Positions 25,752 through 34,489 of a DNA stretch of 64,000 nt are shown here, piece by piece. The position numbers and the translations under genes were made by a program. This DNA comes from Pseudomonadota bacterium. Lineage in GTDB: Bacteria > Pseudomonadota > Alphaproteobacteria > Acetobacterales > Acetobacteraceae. The DNA is taken from positions 1-64,000 of the forward strand of contig JAJZFB010000044.1 of assembly GCA_021805545.1 (NCBI GenBank), in the 5' to 3' direction. Within the stretch, counting starts at the first letter, position 1; each line of letters begins with the position of its first letter. The notes under the pieces are model-generated. The model was not told the origin of the DNA. It saw only the letters and a program-made list of their open reading frames with translations, and did not search any database.

Positions 25752-25846
25752 GGGGCCAGGCCCCTGGTTGCGCACCCGCAAGGGGTGCGCTTCTGGGCGA
25801 TCCGCCAAGCGGCTCGCTTTCCGGCAGGCCCTTCGGCCTCGCCAAA
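25752..25846 (+). repeat. Multi-hairpin repeat, copy 2
   Basis: Same orientation as copy 1. Hairpins: GGGGCC-A-GGCCCC, a perfect GCGCACCC-GCAA-GGGTGCGC, CCGC-CAA-GCGG and AGGCC-CTTC-GGCCT. Lies 76 bp after the GGDEF stop. The last hairpin differs in sequence from copy 1 but keeps its pairing. Confidence 0.8.
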
Positions 25847-25929
25847 GTCTTTGCGGTGTCACCCGTTGGGCGGTTCAGACAGTCCCCAGCCCCGCAGAAT
25901 CCATTTCTAAAAACAGGCGGTTCAGCCAG

Positions 25930-25952
25930 AGCGCGCCGGTAAACGGCGCGCT
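25930..25952 (+). terminator. Hairpin in the GGDEF-tRNA intergenic region
   Basis: AGCGCGCC-GGTAAAC-GGCGCGCT, an 8-bp stem followed by TTAAA. The 25676-26044 gap otherwise holds only repeat copy 2 and no gene I can support. It may end GGDEF transcription or leftward tRNA transcription; the T run is weak. Confidence 0.4.
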
Positions 25953-26044
25953 TTAAACGCCATCTGGCAAGCGGACCACGTGCCAGGAGTTATACTCACG
26001 GATCGTGAATAACCGGAGACGATCAACTAGTGCAGCTAGAAAGT

Positions 26045-26131
26045 TGGTGCGGGTGGTCGGAATCGAACCGACACTCCGTTGCCGGAACTGGATTTTGAAT
26101 CCAGCGCGTCTACCAGTTCCACCACACCCGC
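26045..26131 (-). tRNA. tRNA-Leu (anticodon CAA)
   Basis: On the minus strand: 7-bp acceptor GCGGGTG/CACCCGC, D-arm region GGAACTGGTAGACGCGC, anticodon stem-loop CTGGA-TTCAAAA-TCCAG giving CAA, a long class II variable arm, T-arm GTCGG-TTCGATT-CCGAC, discriminator A and encoded CCA. 87 nt. A TTGGCA-N17-TATAGA promoter lies just upstream and is duplicated, with the 5' half, at 27.6 kb. Confidence 0.95.
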
Positions 26132-26211
26132 AACGCATGATGTCTATAACTCGTCTCCGCCCGCCTGCCAATACACCCCAAAAATGGTCACCTATCCATG
26201 CCTATTTAAGA
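26090..26211. repeat. Left direct repeat of the integrase unit (tRNA 5' half plus promoter)
   Basis: Gapless match to 27608-27729 with a fixed offset of 1518 bases. Near-identical over the tRNA 5' half (GGATTTTGA through CCCGCA), then strong over the promoter, fading by about 26211 inside the last codons of the integrase. It is an att-like boundary. Confidence 0.75.
26142..26177 (-). promoter_or_regulatory. Promoter of tRNA-Leu
   Basis: Reading on the minus strand, TTGGCA and TATAGA are separated by exactly 17 bases and end about 13 bases before the tRNA 5' end. The duplicate at 27.66 kb conserves both hexamers and the spacing although the spacer has changed. Confidence 0.65.
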
Positions 26212-27476
26212 TCTTGACCAAATTTCGACCGTCCTGTGGAAGATGAGCGCCCTACCCCTCTCCGCCGCACGTTCACGGCTGATGCGTCGATCATATGTTT
26301 GATATGCGCGGCATAAAACTTCTCGATCATCTCAACGCTGGTCCGGCAGTTTTTGGCAATCTGATAGATATCGGCCCCTTCCATCAACCGCATCGAGATA
26401 TAGGTATGCCGGAGGCTGTATGCGGTTCGAGGATTTCCCTCACGATCAAATTTCAAATCTAACTCATCCAAAACGCTGTTCCACAGTTCCCTGTGTTTGA
26501 AAGGAAATAGTTTGTCGGTAGGGCCAGGCTTTCTGAACTCCCCCGACACATCGTCGCTACCCGCCTTGAGCTGGCGCCCCTTAGCCTCTATCTGCCTCGG
26601 CCGGTCGCGCAGCCGTTCAAACGGCAGTACGGCACCGGGCATGCTCTTACAGTACCCGACTCCGCGTTTACCGCGGACACTGATCTCCAGAATCGTTTCC
26701 TTCGATCCGGAGTCCTTGACGATCTCGACATCTCGAAACTCCAGTCGCCAAACCTCATCTGGGCGCAATCCGGTATTGACCATAAACAGGACAAAGTCGT
26801 GCAGTTGCTCGCAGGCCCAGCGCCAACGCTGTTTGGGTGGATCAGCCGCCCGTGCGCGCGTCGCTGTGTAGAGCCGCTTATAATCTTCCGGCGAGAGCCA
26901 AGCACGATGGGAAATTTTTCCTGAACTCTTATATGGAGCTGAAAGGTCTGGGATATGGTCGAGCCAACCGTTTCGCACGGCTGACTTCAGAACCAGCCGC
27001 AGAAGCACGATTTCTTGATGCATTGTTGACCGCGCGGGGCGCTTAGGCTGGCCCGTCTTCATGTCAACACGGGAGCTGCCCCTGTGAATGCGATATTCCT
27101 GCACCAGGCCAGCAGTAATCTCGGACAGCATTTTTTCCCCGAAAAACGGCTCCAAATGGACCTTAAGCCGCAGCCAATGCCCCTCCACGTATTTCGCGTT
27201 ACGCTCACCGGCCGTCAGCGCCGTATATTCTTTCCGAAACTGCTCCGCCGCGAATTTGAAGCTCTTCCCGGTCCGCAATTCACCGGCGCGCTGCTTCCCC
27301 TTCAACCCGAGATACCAGTCCTCGGCGATGTCCTTAGCCCGCGCGAGGCTTTCCTCCTTTGTGCTGATCCGAAAATTCTGGCCGTCGAACATGGCAGAAC
27401 ACTGCCAGAATCGGCTCCGATCTCGCCGATAGACATGGAGCTTGCCACCTAAAAGCTCGTGGTGCGCCGTCATCAT
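26202..27476 (-). CDS. Tyrosine recombinase (phage-type integrase)
   Basis: 424 aa. N-terminal arm/core-binding region, then the catalytic domain with Arg in NTGLRPDEVWRLEF, the Arg-His box as YSLRHTYISMRL (Tyr in place of the first His of H-x-x-R) and the nucleophile in VEMIEKFYAAHI. It ends 71 bp from the 5' end of tRNA-Leu, and both flanks carry the tRNA 5'-half repeat. No excisionase, replication or cargo gene lies between the repeats, so it is either a remnant or a minimal unit. Base composition is less GC-rich than the neighbours, consistent with transfer. Confidence 0.9.
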   Translation of the reverse strand: MMTAHHELLGGKLHVYRRDRSRFWQCSAMFDGQNFRISTKEESLARAKDIAEDWYLGLKGKQRAGELRTGKSFKFAAEQFRKEYTALTAGERNAKYVEGHWLRLKVHLEPFFGEKMLSEITAGLVQEYRIHRGSSRVDMKTGQPKRPARSTMHQEIVLLRLVLKSAVRNGWLDHIPDLSAPYKSSGKISHRAWLSPEDYKRLYTATRARAADPPKQRWRWACEQLHDFVLFMVNTGLRPDEVWRLEFRDVEIVKDSGSKETILEISVRGKRGVGYCKSMPGAVLPFERLRDRPRQIEAKGRQLKAGSDDVSGEFRKPGPTDKLFPFKHRELWNSVLDELDLKFDREGNPRTAYSLRHTYISMRLMEGADIYQIAKNCRTSVEMIEKFYAAHIKHMIDASAVNVRRRGVGRSSSTGRSKFGQDLK

Positions 27477-27607
27477 ACAGCCTCCGGCCTATGCGAACAC
27501 GCGCAGGCAAAAGTGTGTAAGAAGTGTGCAGTGAAATTTATTACAGGATTTTCGCCGCAGGCGATTGAAATCACAGTGGAATTCCGGTGAATAAGACGTC
27601 ATAAACC

Positions 27608-27729
27608 GGATTTTGAGTCCAGCGCGTCTACCAGTTCCACCACACCCGCATCGCACGATGTCTATACCGCGCGCCCAGCCGCCTGCCAATACACCGCATA
27701 CAAGATCAGCCATTCATACCTGTTTGAGG
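27608..27729. repeat. Right direct repeat: truncated tRNA-Leu 5' half with intact promoter
   Basis: Copies the tRNA 5' half up to the anticodon stem, then diverges where the 3' half should be (GGTTTATGACGTC on the minus strand). TTGGCA-N17-TATAGA is kept, so a half-tRNA transcript reading into the integrase promoter region is possible. Confidence 0.75.
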
Positions 27730-27840
27730 TTCTGCCTTTGCATTCCGGCGCAAGCCGGCCACGCTGGCACACGGCAATGGCGGGCACCCCGCTCTCGAAC
27801 CGGGAACCAGGCGGGCCAGGGACCATCCGCCTCTCAATCA

Positions 27841-27906
27841 ATGGAGCAGAGCGCGCTTCAGACGTTCGAAGCGTGCGCAAAGCGAGCGCATCTCAAGTCA
27901 TCGCGC
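27841..27906 (+). repeat. Hairpin repeat family 2, copy 1
   Basis: 58 of 66 bases match copy 2 at 32781; the last 32 bases (beginning GCGCAAAGCGAGCGC) are identical. It holds the stem GCGCGCTTC / GAAGCGTGC with an eight-base loop. Lies 52 bp beyond the secA stop. The rest of 27730-27957 has no gene I can support. Confidence 0.75.
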
Positions 27907-27957
27907 ATGCCTGAACAAGGGTCATTCAACCAGAATAAACCGTTATTTATCAACAAC

Positions 27958-30666
27958 TCAAACTTTCCCGTGGCAGTATTTATACTTTTTGCCGGAGCCG
28001 CACGGGCAGGCCGAGTTGCGCGGTGTGGCGCCCCAGGTTTCGGGCCGGGCCGGGTCCACATCATCCTCGCGGTAGGGGCGCACGCGGTCCATTTCATGAA
28101 TCACCGGGTCGGCCAATGCCAGGTCCCCCCCCATATGCCCGGGCAGCGGGTGGCTTTCCTGCATTTCCACGGGCGGCGGCGGCGGCGGGGCTTCGGGCAG
28201 CACCACATGCGAGACCATGCTGGTCACGCGCTCCTTCAGCTCATCCAGCATGGAGGAGAACATGGCGAAGGCTTCGCGCTTATATTCATTCAGCGGGTCG
28301 CGCTGGCCGTAGCCGCGCAGGCCAATGCCCTGGCGCAGATAATCCAGCGCCAGCAAGTGCTCTTTCCATACATGGTCGAGCGTTTGCAACAGAATCGATT
28401 TCTCGATGTAATTGGTCAGCTCCTCGCCAAAGCGCGCGGCCTTGGCGCTGGCGGCCTCGGCGGCGACTTGTTCAATGCGCTCACGCAAATGCCGCTCGTC
28501 AATGCCTTCCTCCGCCGCCCATTCCACAATGGGCAGCTCCAGCGCCAAAATGCGCGTGATGTCCTCCGCCAGCTCCGCGCTCTGCCATTGCTCGGCAAAG
28601 GCTTTTTCAGGAATACGGCTGGCGACGAGCGTGCCGGTCACATCCTCGCGCATTTCGGTGATGATCTCGGAGACAGAGTCCGCGCGCATGAACTCGCGGC
28701 GCTGGGCATAAACCTCTTTGCGCTGGTCGTTCATCACGTCATCATATTTCAGCACATTCTTGCGAATGTCGAAATTGCGGATTTCGACCTTCTTCTGCGC
28801 CTTCTCCAGCGCCTTGTTGATCCAGGGGTGGATGATCGCCTCACCGTGCTGCAACCCCAGGCGCTGCAGCATCCCGCCCATGCGCTCAGAGCCGAAAATG
28901 CGCATCAGATCATCTTCCAGCGAGAGGAAGAAGCGTGAGGCGCCAGGGTCGCCCTGGCGGCCAGAGCGTCCGCGCAGCTGGTTGTCAACGCGCCGGCTCT
29001 CATGCCGTTCGGTGCCAATTACAAACAGCCCGCCCGCCGCCAGGGCTTTTTCATGGTTGGCGTCAATTTCGGCCCGCAACGCAGCCGGGTCCATGTGCGG
29101 CTCCAGGGCCAGGCGCATCTCGTAATTGCCGCCCAGCTTAATATCCGTGCCGCGCCCGGCCATGTTGGTGGCTATGGTAATGGCGCCCGGCACACCAGCC
29201 TGGGCGATAATAACCGCCTCCTGCTCGTGGAAGCGCGCATTCAGCACGTTATGCTGGATACGCCGCTGGTTCAGCAGGCCCGAGAGGATCTCGCTCTTCT
29301 CGATGCTCGTGGTGCCCACCAGCACGGGCTGGCCGCGCTCGCGGCATTCCTGAATGAGGTTGATGACCGCCTCGTATTTCTCCGCCGCGGTGCGGTATAC
29401 CTCGTCATCCTGGTCGTCGCGCACCACCTTCACGTTGGTGGGAATTTCCACCACCTGCAGCTTGTAGATTTCCTCGAACTCATCTGCCTCGGTCATGGCC
29501 GTGCCGGTCATGCCGGCCAGCTTGGGGTAGGTGCGGAAATAATTCTGGAAGGTGATGGAGGCCAGTGTCTGGTTCTCTTTCTGAACCTCGACCTTTTCCT
29601 TGGCTTCCAGCGCCTGGTGCAGCCCGTCGGAATAACGGCGGCCCTCCAGCATGCGGCCGGTAAACTCGTCGATGATGACGATTTTATCGTCGCGCACGAT
29701 GTAATCCACGTCACGCGCGTACAAGGTGCGGGCGCGTAAAGATTGCTGCACATGGTGCACGAGCGAGATGTTGTTGAGGTCGTACAGCCCGCCGGTGAGC
29801 AACCCGGCCTCCTGCAACATGGCCTCCACGATTTCCGCCCCATCCTCCGTCATGGTCACGGTGCGGGCTTTTTCATCTTTCTCGTAATATTCATGCTTGC
29901 CATCCGCGCTCACCTGCCCGCGCTTGATAAAGGCGGCGGCAATCTCATCCACCTGGGCGTACAGGGCGGTTGGCTCGTCCGAGGGGCCCGAGATAATCAG
30001 CGGCGTGCGGGCCTCGTCGATGAGGATGCTATCCACCTCGTCCACGATGGCGAAGTTGAATGGCCGCTGGACCATATCCTCCAGCCGGTATTTCATGTTG
30101 TCGCGCAGGTAATCAAAGCCGAATTCGTTATTCGTGCCGTAGGTCACATCGGCCGCATAGGCGTCGCGCCGCTCCGGCTCGTCCCTGTTGGGAATAATCA
30201 CGCCAGTGGTGAGGCCCAGAAAACCATAGAGCCGGCCCATCTGCTCGGCATCGCGCCGGGCCAGGTACTCGTTCACCGTCACCACATGCACGCCCTTGCC
30301 CGAGAGCGCGTTAAGGTACACGGCCAGCGTGGCCACCAGGGTTTTGCCTTCGCCGGTTTTCATCTCGGCAATGCGGCCCTGGTGCAGCACCATGCCGCCA
30401 ATCAGCTGCACGTCGAAATGCCGCATCCCCAGCACGCGGCTGCTGGCCTCGCGCACCACGGCAAAGGCCTCCACCAGCAAATCGTCCAGCGTTTCGCCTT
30501 GGGCCAGCCGGGCTTTCAATTCATCCGTCTTGGCGGCCAGGGCCGCATCGTCCAGCGCCTGAATTTGCGGTTCCAGCGCATTTATGGCGGCAACCCGGCG
30601 CTTGAACCCTTTCAGGATACGGTCATTGCTGGTGCCGAGAATGGCGCGGGCGAAGTTGAGAAGCAT
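27958..30666 (-). CDS. secA: Preprotein translocase ATPase SecA
   Basis: 902 aa, the normal length. Walker [20 protein letters not shown]-type [20 protein letters not shown], the preprotein cross-linking and helical scaffold domains, [26 protein letters not shown], and a C-terminal zinc-binding SEC-C motif ([13 protein letters not shown]) after a proline stretch. It drives proteins through SecYEG. Starts at [11 protein letters not shown]. Core gene, showing that this part is ancestral chromosome. Confidence 0.98.
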   Translation of the reverse strand: MLLNFARAILGTSNDRILKGFKRRVAAINALEPQIQALDDAALAAKTDELKARLAQGETLDDLLVEAFAVVREASSRVLGMRHFDVQLIGGMVLHQGRIAEMKTGEGKTLVATLAVYLNALSGKGVHVVTVNEYLARRDAEQMGRLYGFLGLTTGVIIPNRDEPERRDAYAADVTYGTNNEFGFDYLRDNMKYRLEDMVQRPFNFAIVDEVDSILIDEARTPLIISGPSDEPTALYAQVDEIAAAFIKRGQVSADGKHEYYEKDEKARTVTMTEDGAEIVEAMLQEAGLLTGGLYDLNNISLVHHVQQSLRARTLYARDVDYIVRDDKIVIIDEFTGRMLEGRRYSDGLHQALEAKEKVEVQKENQTLASITFQNYFRTYPKLAGMTGTAMTEADEFEEIYKLQVVEIPTNVKVVRDDQDDEVYRTAAEKYEAVINLIQECRERGQPVLVGTTSIEKSEILSGLLNQRRIQHNVLNARFHEQEAVIIAQAGVPGAITIATNMAGRGTDIKLGGNYEMRLALEPHMDPAALRAEIDANHEKALAAGGLFVIGTERHESRRVDNQLRGRSGRQGDPGASRFFLSLEDDLMRIFGSERMGGMLQRLGLQHGEAIIHPWINKALEKAQKKVEIRNFDIRKNVLKYDDVMNDQRKEVYAQRREFMRADSVSEIITEMREDVTGTLVASRIPEKAFAEQWQSAELAEDITRILALELPIVEWAAEEGIDERHLRERIEQVAAEAASAKAARFGEELTNYIEKSILLQTLDHVWKEHLLALDYLRQGIGLRGYGQRDPLNEYKREAFAMFSSMLDELKERVTSMVSHVVLPEAPPPPPPVEMQESHPLPGHMGGDLALADPVIHEMDRVRPYREDDVDPARPETWGATPRNSACPCGSGKKYKYCHGKV

Positions 30667-30745
30667 TTTTGGGCGGATTCCGCAGGGTTTGTGGGTATTG
30701 GCGCCGTTTCACATAGGCGCGGGGGGCAGGGGGGTCAAATCTCCG

Positions 30746-31312
30746 TCAGGGCGCGGCGCCGGGGTGGGCGGCGGCATAGGCAAGCTGGTCTGGGGTCTCC
30801 TGAAAACCAACCAGAATCTCCGTGTTCGCCGTATCGGGCATATTTGGCAGTTCTATCTTTACCGGCTTGGCCAGGGCGCCCGTGGTGGTGTTGTTGCCGG
30901 CAAATTTCAGTGTCTGGCTGTACAGGACTTTCTGGATGATATTATTCCCCGCCGTAATGGCGGCAAACCAGGGCAGGCTGAGCGGGGCGCCATTATTGGC
31001 TGGCCCGTTATCGGCCAGGAAGGTGGCGCGCACCGTCACCAGCACCGCGTTCTTTTTCTTCTCCAGCTTGCACGCGCCTGATACGCCGGTGATCTGCGCC
31101 GTGCTGACCCGTGCCGCCACATCCTGCCGGTTGGGCAGAAACAGGGTGAGTGTCTGCGCCTGCTGCAACACGGCCACTTGCGGGCAATAGAAGGGCACAG
31201 GCCCCTGCGCCGCGGGCATGGCCTTGGCGGTGGTGGCGGGCTTATGCGGGCTGCCCCCGCAAGCGGCGAGGGGGAGCAGGGCAGCCAGGATGAGGAGGCG
31301 AAAATTCTTCAT
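30746..31312 (-). CDS. Predicted lipoprotein of unknown function
   Basis: 188 aa from MKNFRLLILAALLPLAACGG; LAAC is a lipobox, so it should be lipidated. The mature part has two Cys (FYCPQVAVL, SGACKLEKK) and a beta-rich body (AVLVTVRATFLADNG, LSLPWFAAITAGNN). I do not recognise a characterised family, although similar proteins upstream of secA are seen in Acetobacteraceae-type genomes by general pattern. Divergent from thrB by 44 bp. Confidence 0.8.
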   Translation of the reverse strand: MKNFRLLILAALLPLAACGGSPHKPATTAKAMPAAQGPVPFYCPQVAVLQQAQTLTLFLPNRQDVAARVSTAQITGVSGACKLEKKKNAVLVTVRATFLADNGPANNGAPLSLPWFAAITAGNNIIQKVLYSQTLKFAGNNTTTGALAKPVKIELPNMPDTANTEILVGFQETPDQLAYAAAHPGAAP

Positions 31313-31356
31313 GGCGCCTCCCTTGCCAGAATTTTCGCGCCCGGTCATCTACGCGC

Positions 31357-32316
31357 ATGGCAGTTTATACAGAAGTCACCGACGAGGCGCTGACCGCGTT
31401 CCTTGGTTTGTACGATATCGGCGCCCTGCGCGCCTATCGCGGTATTGCCGAGGGGGTGGAGAACAGCAATTACGCCCTCAAGACCAGCGCCGGGGACTTC
31501 ATCCTCACCTTGTACGAAAAACGGGTGAACCCCGAGGATTTGCCCTGGTTTCTGGGGCTTATGGAGCATCTGGCGGCGCAGGGCCTGTCCTGTCCGCTGC
31601 CGGTGCGCGCGCGCGATGGGCGTAACCTCAACCCGCTGGCGGGCAAAATCGCCGCCATCACCACCTTCCTGCCCGGCATCTGGCCGCGCCGCGTGCTTAT
31701 CGAGCATTGCGAGAAGCTGGGCGCCGCCCTGGCCCAGCTTCACCAGGCCGGCCAGGGCTTTGCCCCCACCCGCAGGAATGGTCTTGGCCCGGATGGCTGG
31801 GCGCCCTTGCTGCAAAAATGCCTGCCCCAGGCGGACCAGGTGCTGGCCGGGCTGGGCGCGGAGCTTACCGCCTGGCTGGCGCAGATTACCGCCGCCTGGC
31901 CGCAAGGCCTGCCCGTGGGGCATATCCATGCCGATCTGTTCCCGGATAATGTGTTCTTCCTCGACGGCAAAATCTCCGGCCTGATCGATTTCTACTTCGC
32001 CTGCACCGATATTTACGCCTACGATGTGGCGGTGTGCCTGAACGCCTGGTGCTTCGAACGCGATTTCTCCTTCAACGCCACCAAATCCCGCGCCTTGCTG
32101 CGCGGCTACACGGCGCACCGGCCCCTGAGCGGGGCCGAGATGGCAGCACTGCCCGTGCTGGCCCAGGGGGCGGCGCTGCGCTTCCTGCTCACCAGGCTGT
32201 ATGACTGGCTGAACACGCCGGAAGGCGCGATGGTCACACCCAAGGACCCGCTGGATTATTACCGCCGCCTGCGTTTCCACCTCGCTGCCAAGGATGCTTC
32301 GGCCTATGGCGTCTGA
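31357..32316 (+). CDS. thrB: Homoserine kinase (ThrB type II, APH fold)
   Basis: 319 aa, the usual length for the alphaproteobacterial enzyme. Features: [25 protein letters not shown] in the N lobe, the Brenner-type catalytic loop [16 protein letters not shown], and the metal-binding [19 protein letters not shown]. It phosphorylates homoserine in threonine synthesis in the cytoplasm. Its end overlaps rnhA by 11 bp. Confidence 0.95.
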   Translation: MAVYTEVTDEALTAFLGLYDIGALRAYRGIAEGVENSNYALKTSAGDFILTLYEKRVNPEDLPWFLGLMEHLAAQGLSCPLPVRARDGRNLNPLAGKIAAITTFLPGIWPRRVLIEHCEKLGAALAQLHQAGQGFAPTRRNGLGPDGWAPLLQKCLPQADQVLAGLGAELTAWLAQITAAWPQGLPVGHIHADLFPDNVFFLDGKISGLIDFYFACTDIYAYDVAVCLNAWCFERDFSFNATKSRALLRGYTAHRPLSGAEMAALPVLAQGAALRFLLTRLYDWLNTPEGAMVTPKDPLDYYRRLRFHLAAKDASAYGV

Positions 32317-32767
32317 CGATATTGTTGAAATCTGGACCGATGGCGGGTGCAGGCCCAACCCTGGCCCTGGCGGCTGGGGGGTGGTGCTGAAATTCAAGGA
32401 TGTCCTCCGCGAATTATCCGGCGCCGAGGCGGACACCACCAATAACCGCATGGAGCTGACCGCGGCGGCCGAGGCGCTCTCGGCCCTTAAACGCCCCTGC
32501 AAGGTGGTGCTGCATACCGATAGCGAGTACCTGAAAAACGGCATAACCCGCTGGCATACGGGCTGGGTGCGCAAAAACTGGCGCAACGCGGCGGGCGACC
32601 CGGTGAAGAACATGGATTTATGGCGCCGGATTCTGGATGCCGCCAAGCCGCATGACGTTGAATGGGTGTGGGTGCGTGGACATTCTGGAAATATAATGAA
32701 CGAGCGTGCCGACATGCTGGCGACCGCAGCACGGGAGCAGCTGGAGCGCCGCGCCGCGGGCGTATAG
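32306..32767 (+). CDS. rnhA: Ribonuclease HI
   Basis: 153 aa from the ATG at 32306. All catalytic acids are visible: Asp in [15 protein letters not shown], Glu in [12 protein letters not shown], Asp in [10 protein letters not shown] and Asp in MNERADMLA, with the His in RGHSGN. Removes RNA from RNA-DNA hybrids. The thrB-rnhA overlap is a common alphaproteobacterial pairing. Confidence 0.97.
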   Translation: MASDDIVEIWTDGGCRPNPGPGGWGVVLKFKDVLRELSGAEADTTNNRMELTAAAEALSALKRPCKVVLHTDSEYLKNGITRWHTGWVRKNWRNAAGDPVKNMDLWRRILDAAKPHDVEWVWVRGHSGNIMNERADMLATAAREQLERRAAGV

Positions 32768-32780
32768 CCTGCCTAAATCC

Positions 32781-32846
32781 ATAAAACAGAGCGCGATTCA
32801 GACTTTCGGATCGCGCGCAAAGCGAGCGCATCTCAAGTCATCGCGC
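32781..32846 (+). repeat. Hairpin repeat family 2, copy 2
   Basis: Stem GCGCGATTC / GGATCGCGC with loop AGACTTTC. Compared with copy 1 a C-G pair has become A-T, so the hairpin is conserved while its sequence changes. Fills the gap between the converging rnhA and SCPx genes and may help end transcription. Confidence 0.75.
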
Positions 32847-32847
32847 T

Positions 32848-34050
32848 CTAACAGCCGCGCAGCACCACGGCGGAGGGGTCGTGGAAGAAGCTGCCTATGC
32901 CGATGAGCGCGGTTTGCGCCCCTTGCACCTGCCGTTCGCCCTCCGTGCCGCGCAGCTGGCGCACCGCCTCGGCATAAAGGTTGGAGCCGCCGGCGCGCCC
33001 CATGGCCAGCCCGCCGCCATTGGTGTTCACCTCGGTCCGCCCGTTCAGCCGCAGCACATTGCGGCTGAAATCCCAGGAAGATTTGAAAAAATCAGCCGCT
33101 TCTCCAGGTTTGCAGAATCCCGCGGCCTCCGTCACGGCAATCGCATCCAGCGTGTAGCCGTCATAGGGGTAAAACAGGTCCATATCCGCCACCGTAATAT
33201 CGCTGCGCGCCCATAGCCCTTGCAGCGCCACCCAGAAGGCATTCTCTGTCCAGCCCAGCGTGTTCTCGTAAAATTCGCCCACTCTTGCCCCGCCGAGCGA
33301 CATGGCATGCACATGGACCGGCTTCATCCGCATATCGCGTACCCGCTCCGCCGTGGTGATGATGAAAGCCTCGGCGCAATCCACCGGCACATCCATATCG
33401 GCAATCCGCATCGGGTCCCATATCATCCGCGATTCGTAATAACCATCCAGCGTTATGGCGTTGCGCATCACCGCTGCCGGGTTGCGTGCGCCATGGGCGC
33501 GGTTGTTCACCGCCATCAGCCCGAAGCAATCCTGGCCGGTGCCGTAATCATGCATATAACGCCGCATCATCGCGGCATAAGGCTCTCCGGAATGGACCCA
33601 GCGTTTGGCGAAATCGCCTAACCCCACATCGCCGCCAACATCGCCATATTGCGCGGCGCGCAGGCGGAACGGGTCGCGCGCGGCGGCGCGCGACATGCCG
33701 GTGCCGCGCAGATTGCTTTGCACCACCAGCACCGTATCGCACAAGCCGGAGAACACCGCCTCCACCGCATAGACGAAGGCCGAGCCCAGCCAGCCGTTTT
33801 TTACCCAGGTGCAGCGCTCTATGCCCAGCGCCCCTTGCAGGCTCAAAAAACCAGCCCCCCCCATGGCCAGCGGCGTCATGCCGGCACCGCATATGCCGTC
33901 AATCTCCTGCCGGCTGATGCCGGCATCGGCAATCGCCTTTACCGCCGCTTCCAGCCCCAGCGATAACTCGGTCCGCGCCAGATCGCGCCCATAGGCTGTC
34001 GATCCCACGCCGGCGACGGCGATTTTGTCCTTGAGCGGATTCCTAGCCAT
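32848..34050 (-). CDS. SCPx/Ltp2-type thiolase-like protein lacking the nucleophilic Cys
   Basis: 400 aa from MARNPLKDK (34050), which overlaps the DUF35 gene end by 8 bases. It has the lipid-transfer thiolase fold (IAVAGVGSTAYGRDL, TEVNTNGGGLAMGRAGGSN, EAVRQLRGTEGERQVQGA). The usual Cys nucleophile segment is replaced by VKNGWLGSAFVYAVEAV, without Cys. In steroid degraders such proteins (Ltp2) pair with a DUF35 protein and act as retro-aldolases rather than thiolases. The same may hold here with its neighbour. Last gene of the leftward operon starting at 38257. Confidence 0.85.
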   Translation of the reverse strand: MARNPLKDKIAVAGVGSTAYGRDLARTELSLGLEAAVKAIADAGISRQEIDGICGAGMTPLAMGGAGFLSLQGALGIERCTWVKNGWLGSAFVYAVEAVFSGLCDTVLVVQSNLRGTGMSRAAARDPFRLRAAQYGDVGGDVGLGDFAKRWVHSGEPYAAMMRRYMHDYGTGQDCFGLMAVNNRAHGARNPAAVMRNAITLDGYYESRMIWDPMRIADMDVPVDCAEAFIITTAERVRDMRMKPVHVHAMSLGGARVGEFYENTLGWTENAFWVALQGLWARSDITVADMDLFYPYDGYTLDAIAVTEAAGFCKPGEAADFFKSSWDFSRNVLRLNGRTEVNTNGGGLAMGRAGGSNLYAEAVRQLRGTEGERQVQGAQTALIGIGSFFHDPSAVVLRGC

Positions 34051-34489
34051 GCGCGTCACCTTCCGGCTGGAAGGCCGGCCATAGCCGTCCGTTTTCCTCA
34101 ATCCATGTCAGCGCCACCGGCATGTCATGCGCCAGTGCCGCGGCCGGGCAATTCACCACGCGCGAGAGGTAACGCAAGCCCGGCTGCTCGGCGAGCTCGA
34201 TCGCCGCGGCCTGCATTGGCTCCCGCAAAGGTTTGCCGGGATCACGCGACTGCATGATAAACGTGTACATATATAGCCGCCCTTTGCCGCTTACCTGCGT
34301 TGGCGTCACATTCCACGAGAGGCATTGCGGGCAGAGCGGCCGGTGCGGATAAATCCATGTGCCGCATGCATCGCAGCGGTTGATGAGCAGCCTGCCCGCC
34401 ATCAGCCCGCGATAATGCGCGATATTGTCATGGTCGATCCGCACATCATGAAAATGCGCGAACACCTCGTCATCGGATGGTTCGCTCAT
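34043..34489 (-). CDS. DUF35 OB-fold zinc-ribbon protein
   Basis: 148 aa from MSEPSDDEVF (34489; overlaps the ligase stop). A zinc ribbon (CDACGTWIYPHRPLCPQC) precedes an OB-fold (VSGKGRLYMYTFIMQ). DUF35 proteins bind acyl-CoA and are obligatory partners of SCPx thiolase-like enzymes such as Ltp2. It sits directly before such a gene. Confidence 0.88.
   Translation of the reverse strand: MSEPSDDEVFAHFHDVRIDHDNIAHYRGLMAGRLLINRCDACGTWIYPHRPLCPQCLSWNVTPTQVSGKGRLYMYTFIMQSRDPGKPLREPMQAAAIELAEQPGLRYLSRVVNCPAAALAHDMPVALTWIEENGRLWPAFQPEGDAHG

Noticed and set aside
27613-28938. 441-aa plus-strand ORF starting in the half-tRNA repeat
   Set aside because: Mostly antisense to secA; the first part crosses the repeats and has no ribosome site.
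31345-32715. 456-aa minus-strand ORF
   Set aside because: Antisense to thrB and rnhA, both core genes.
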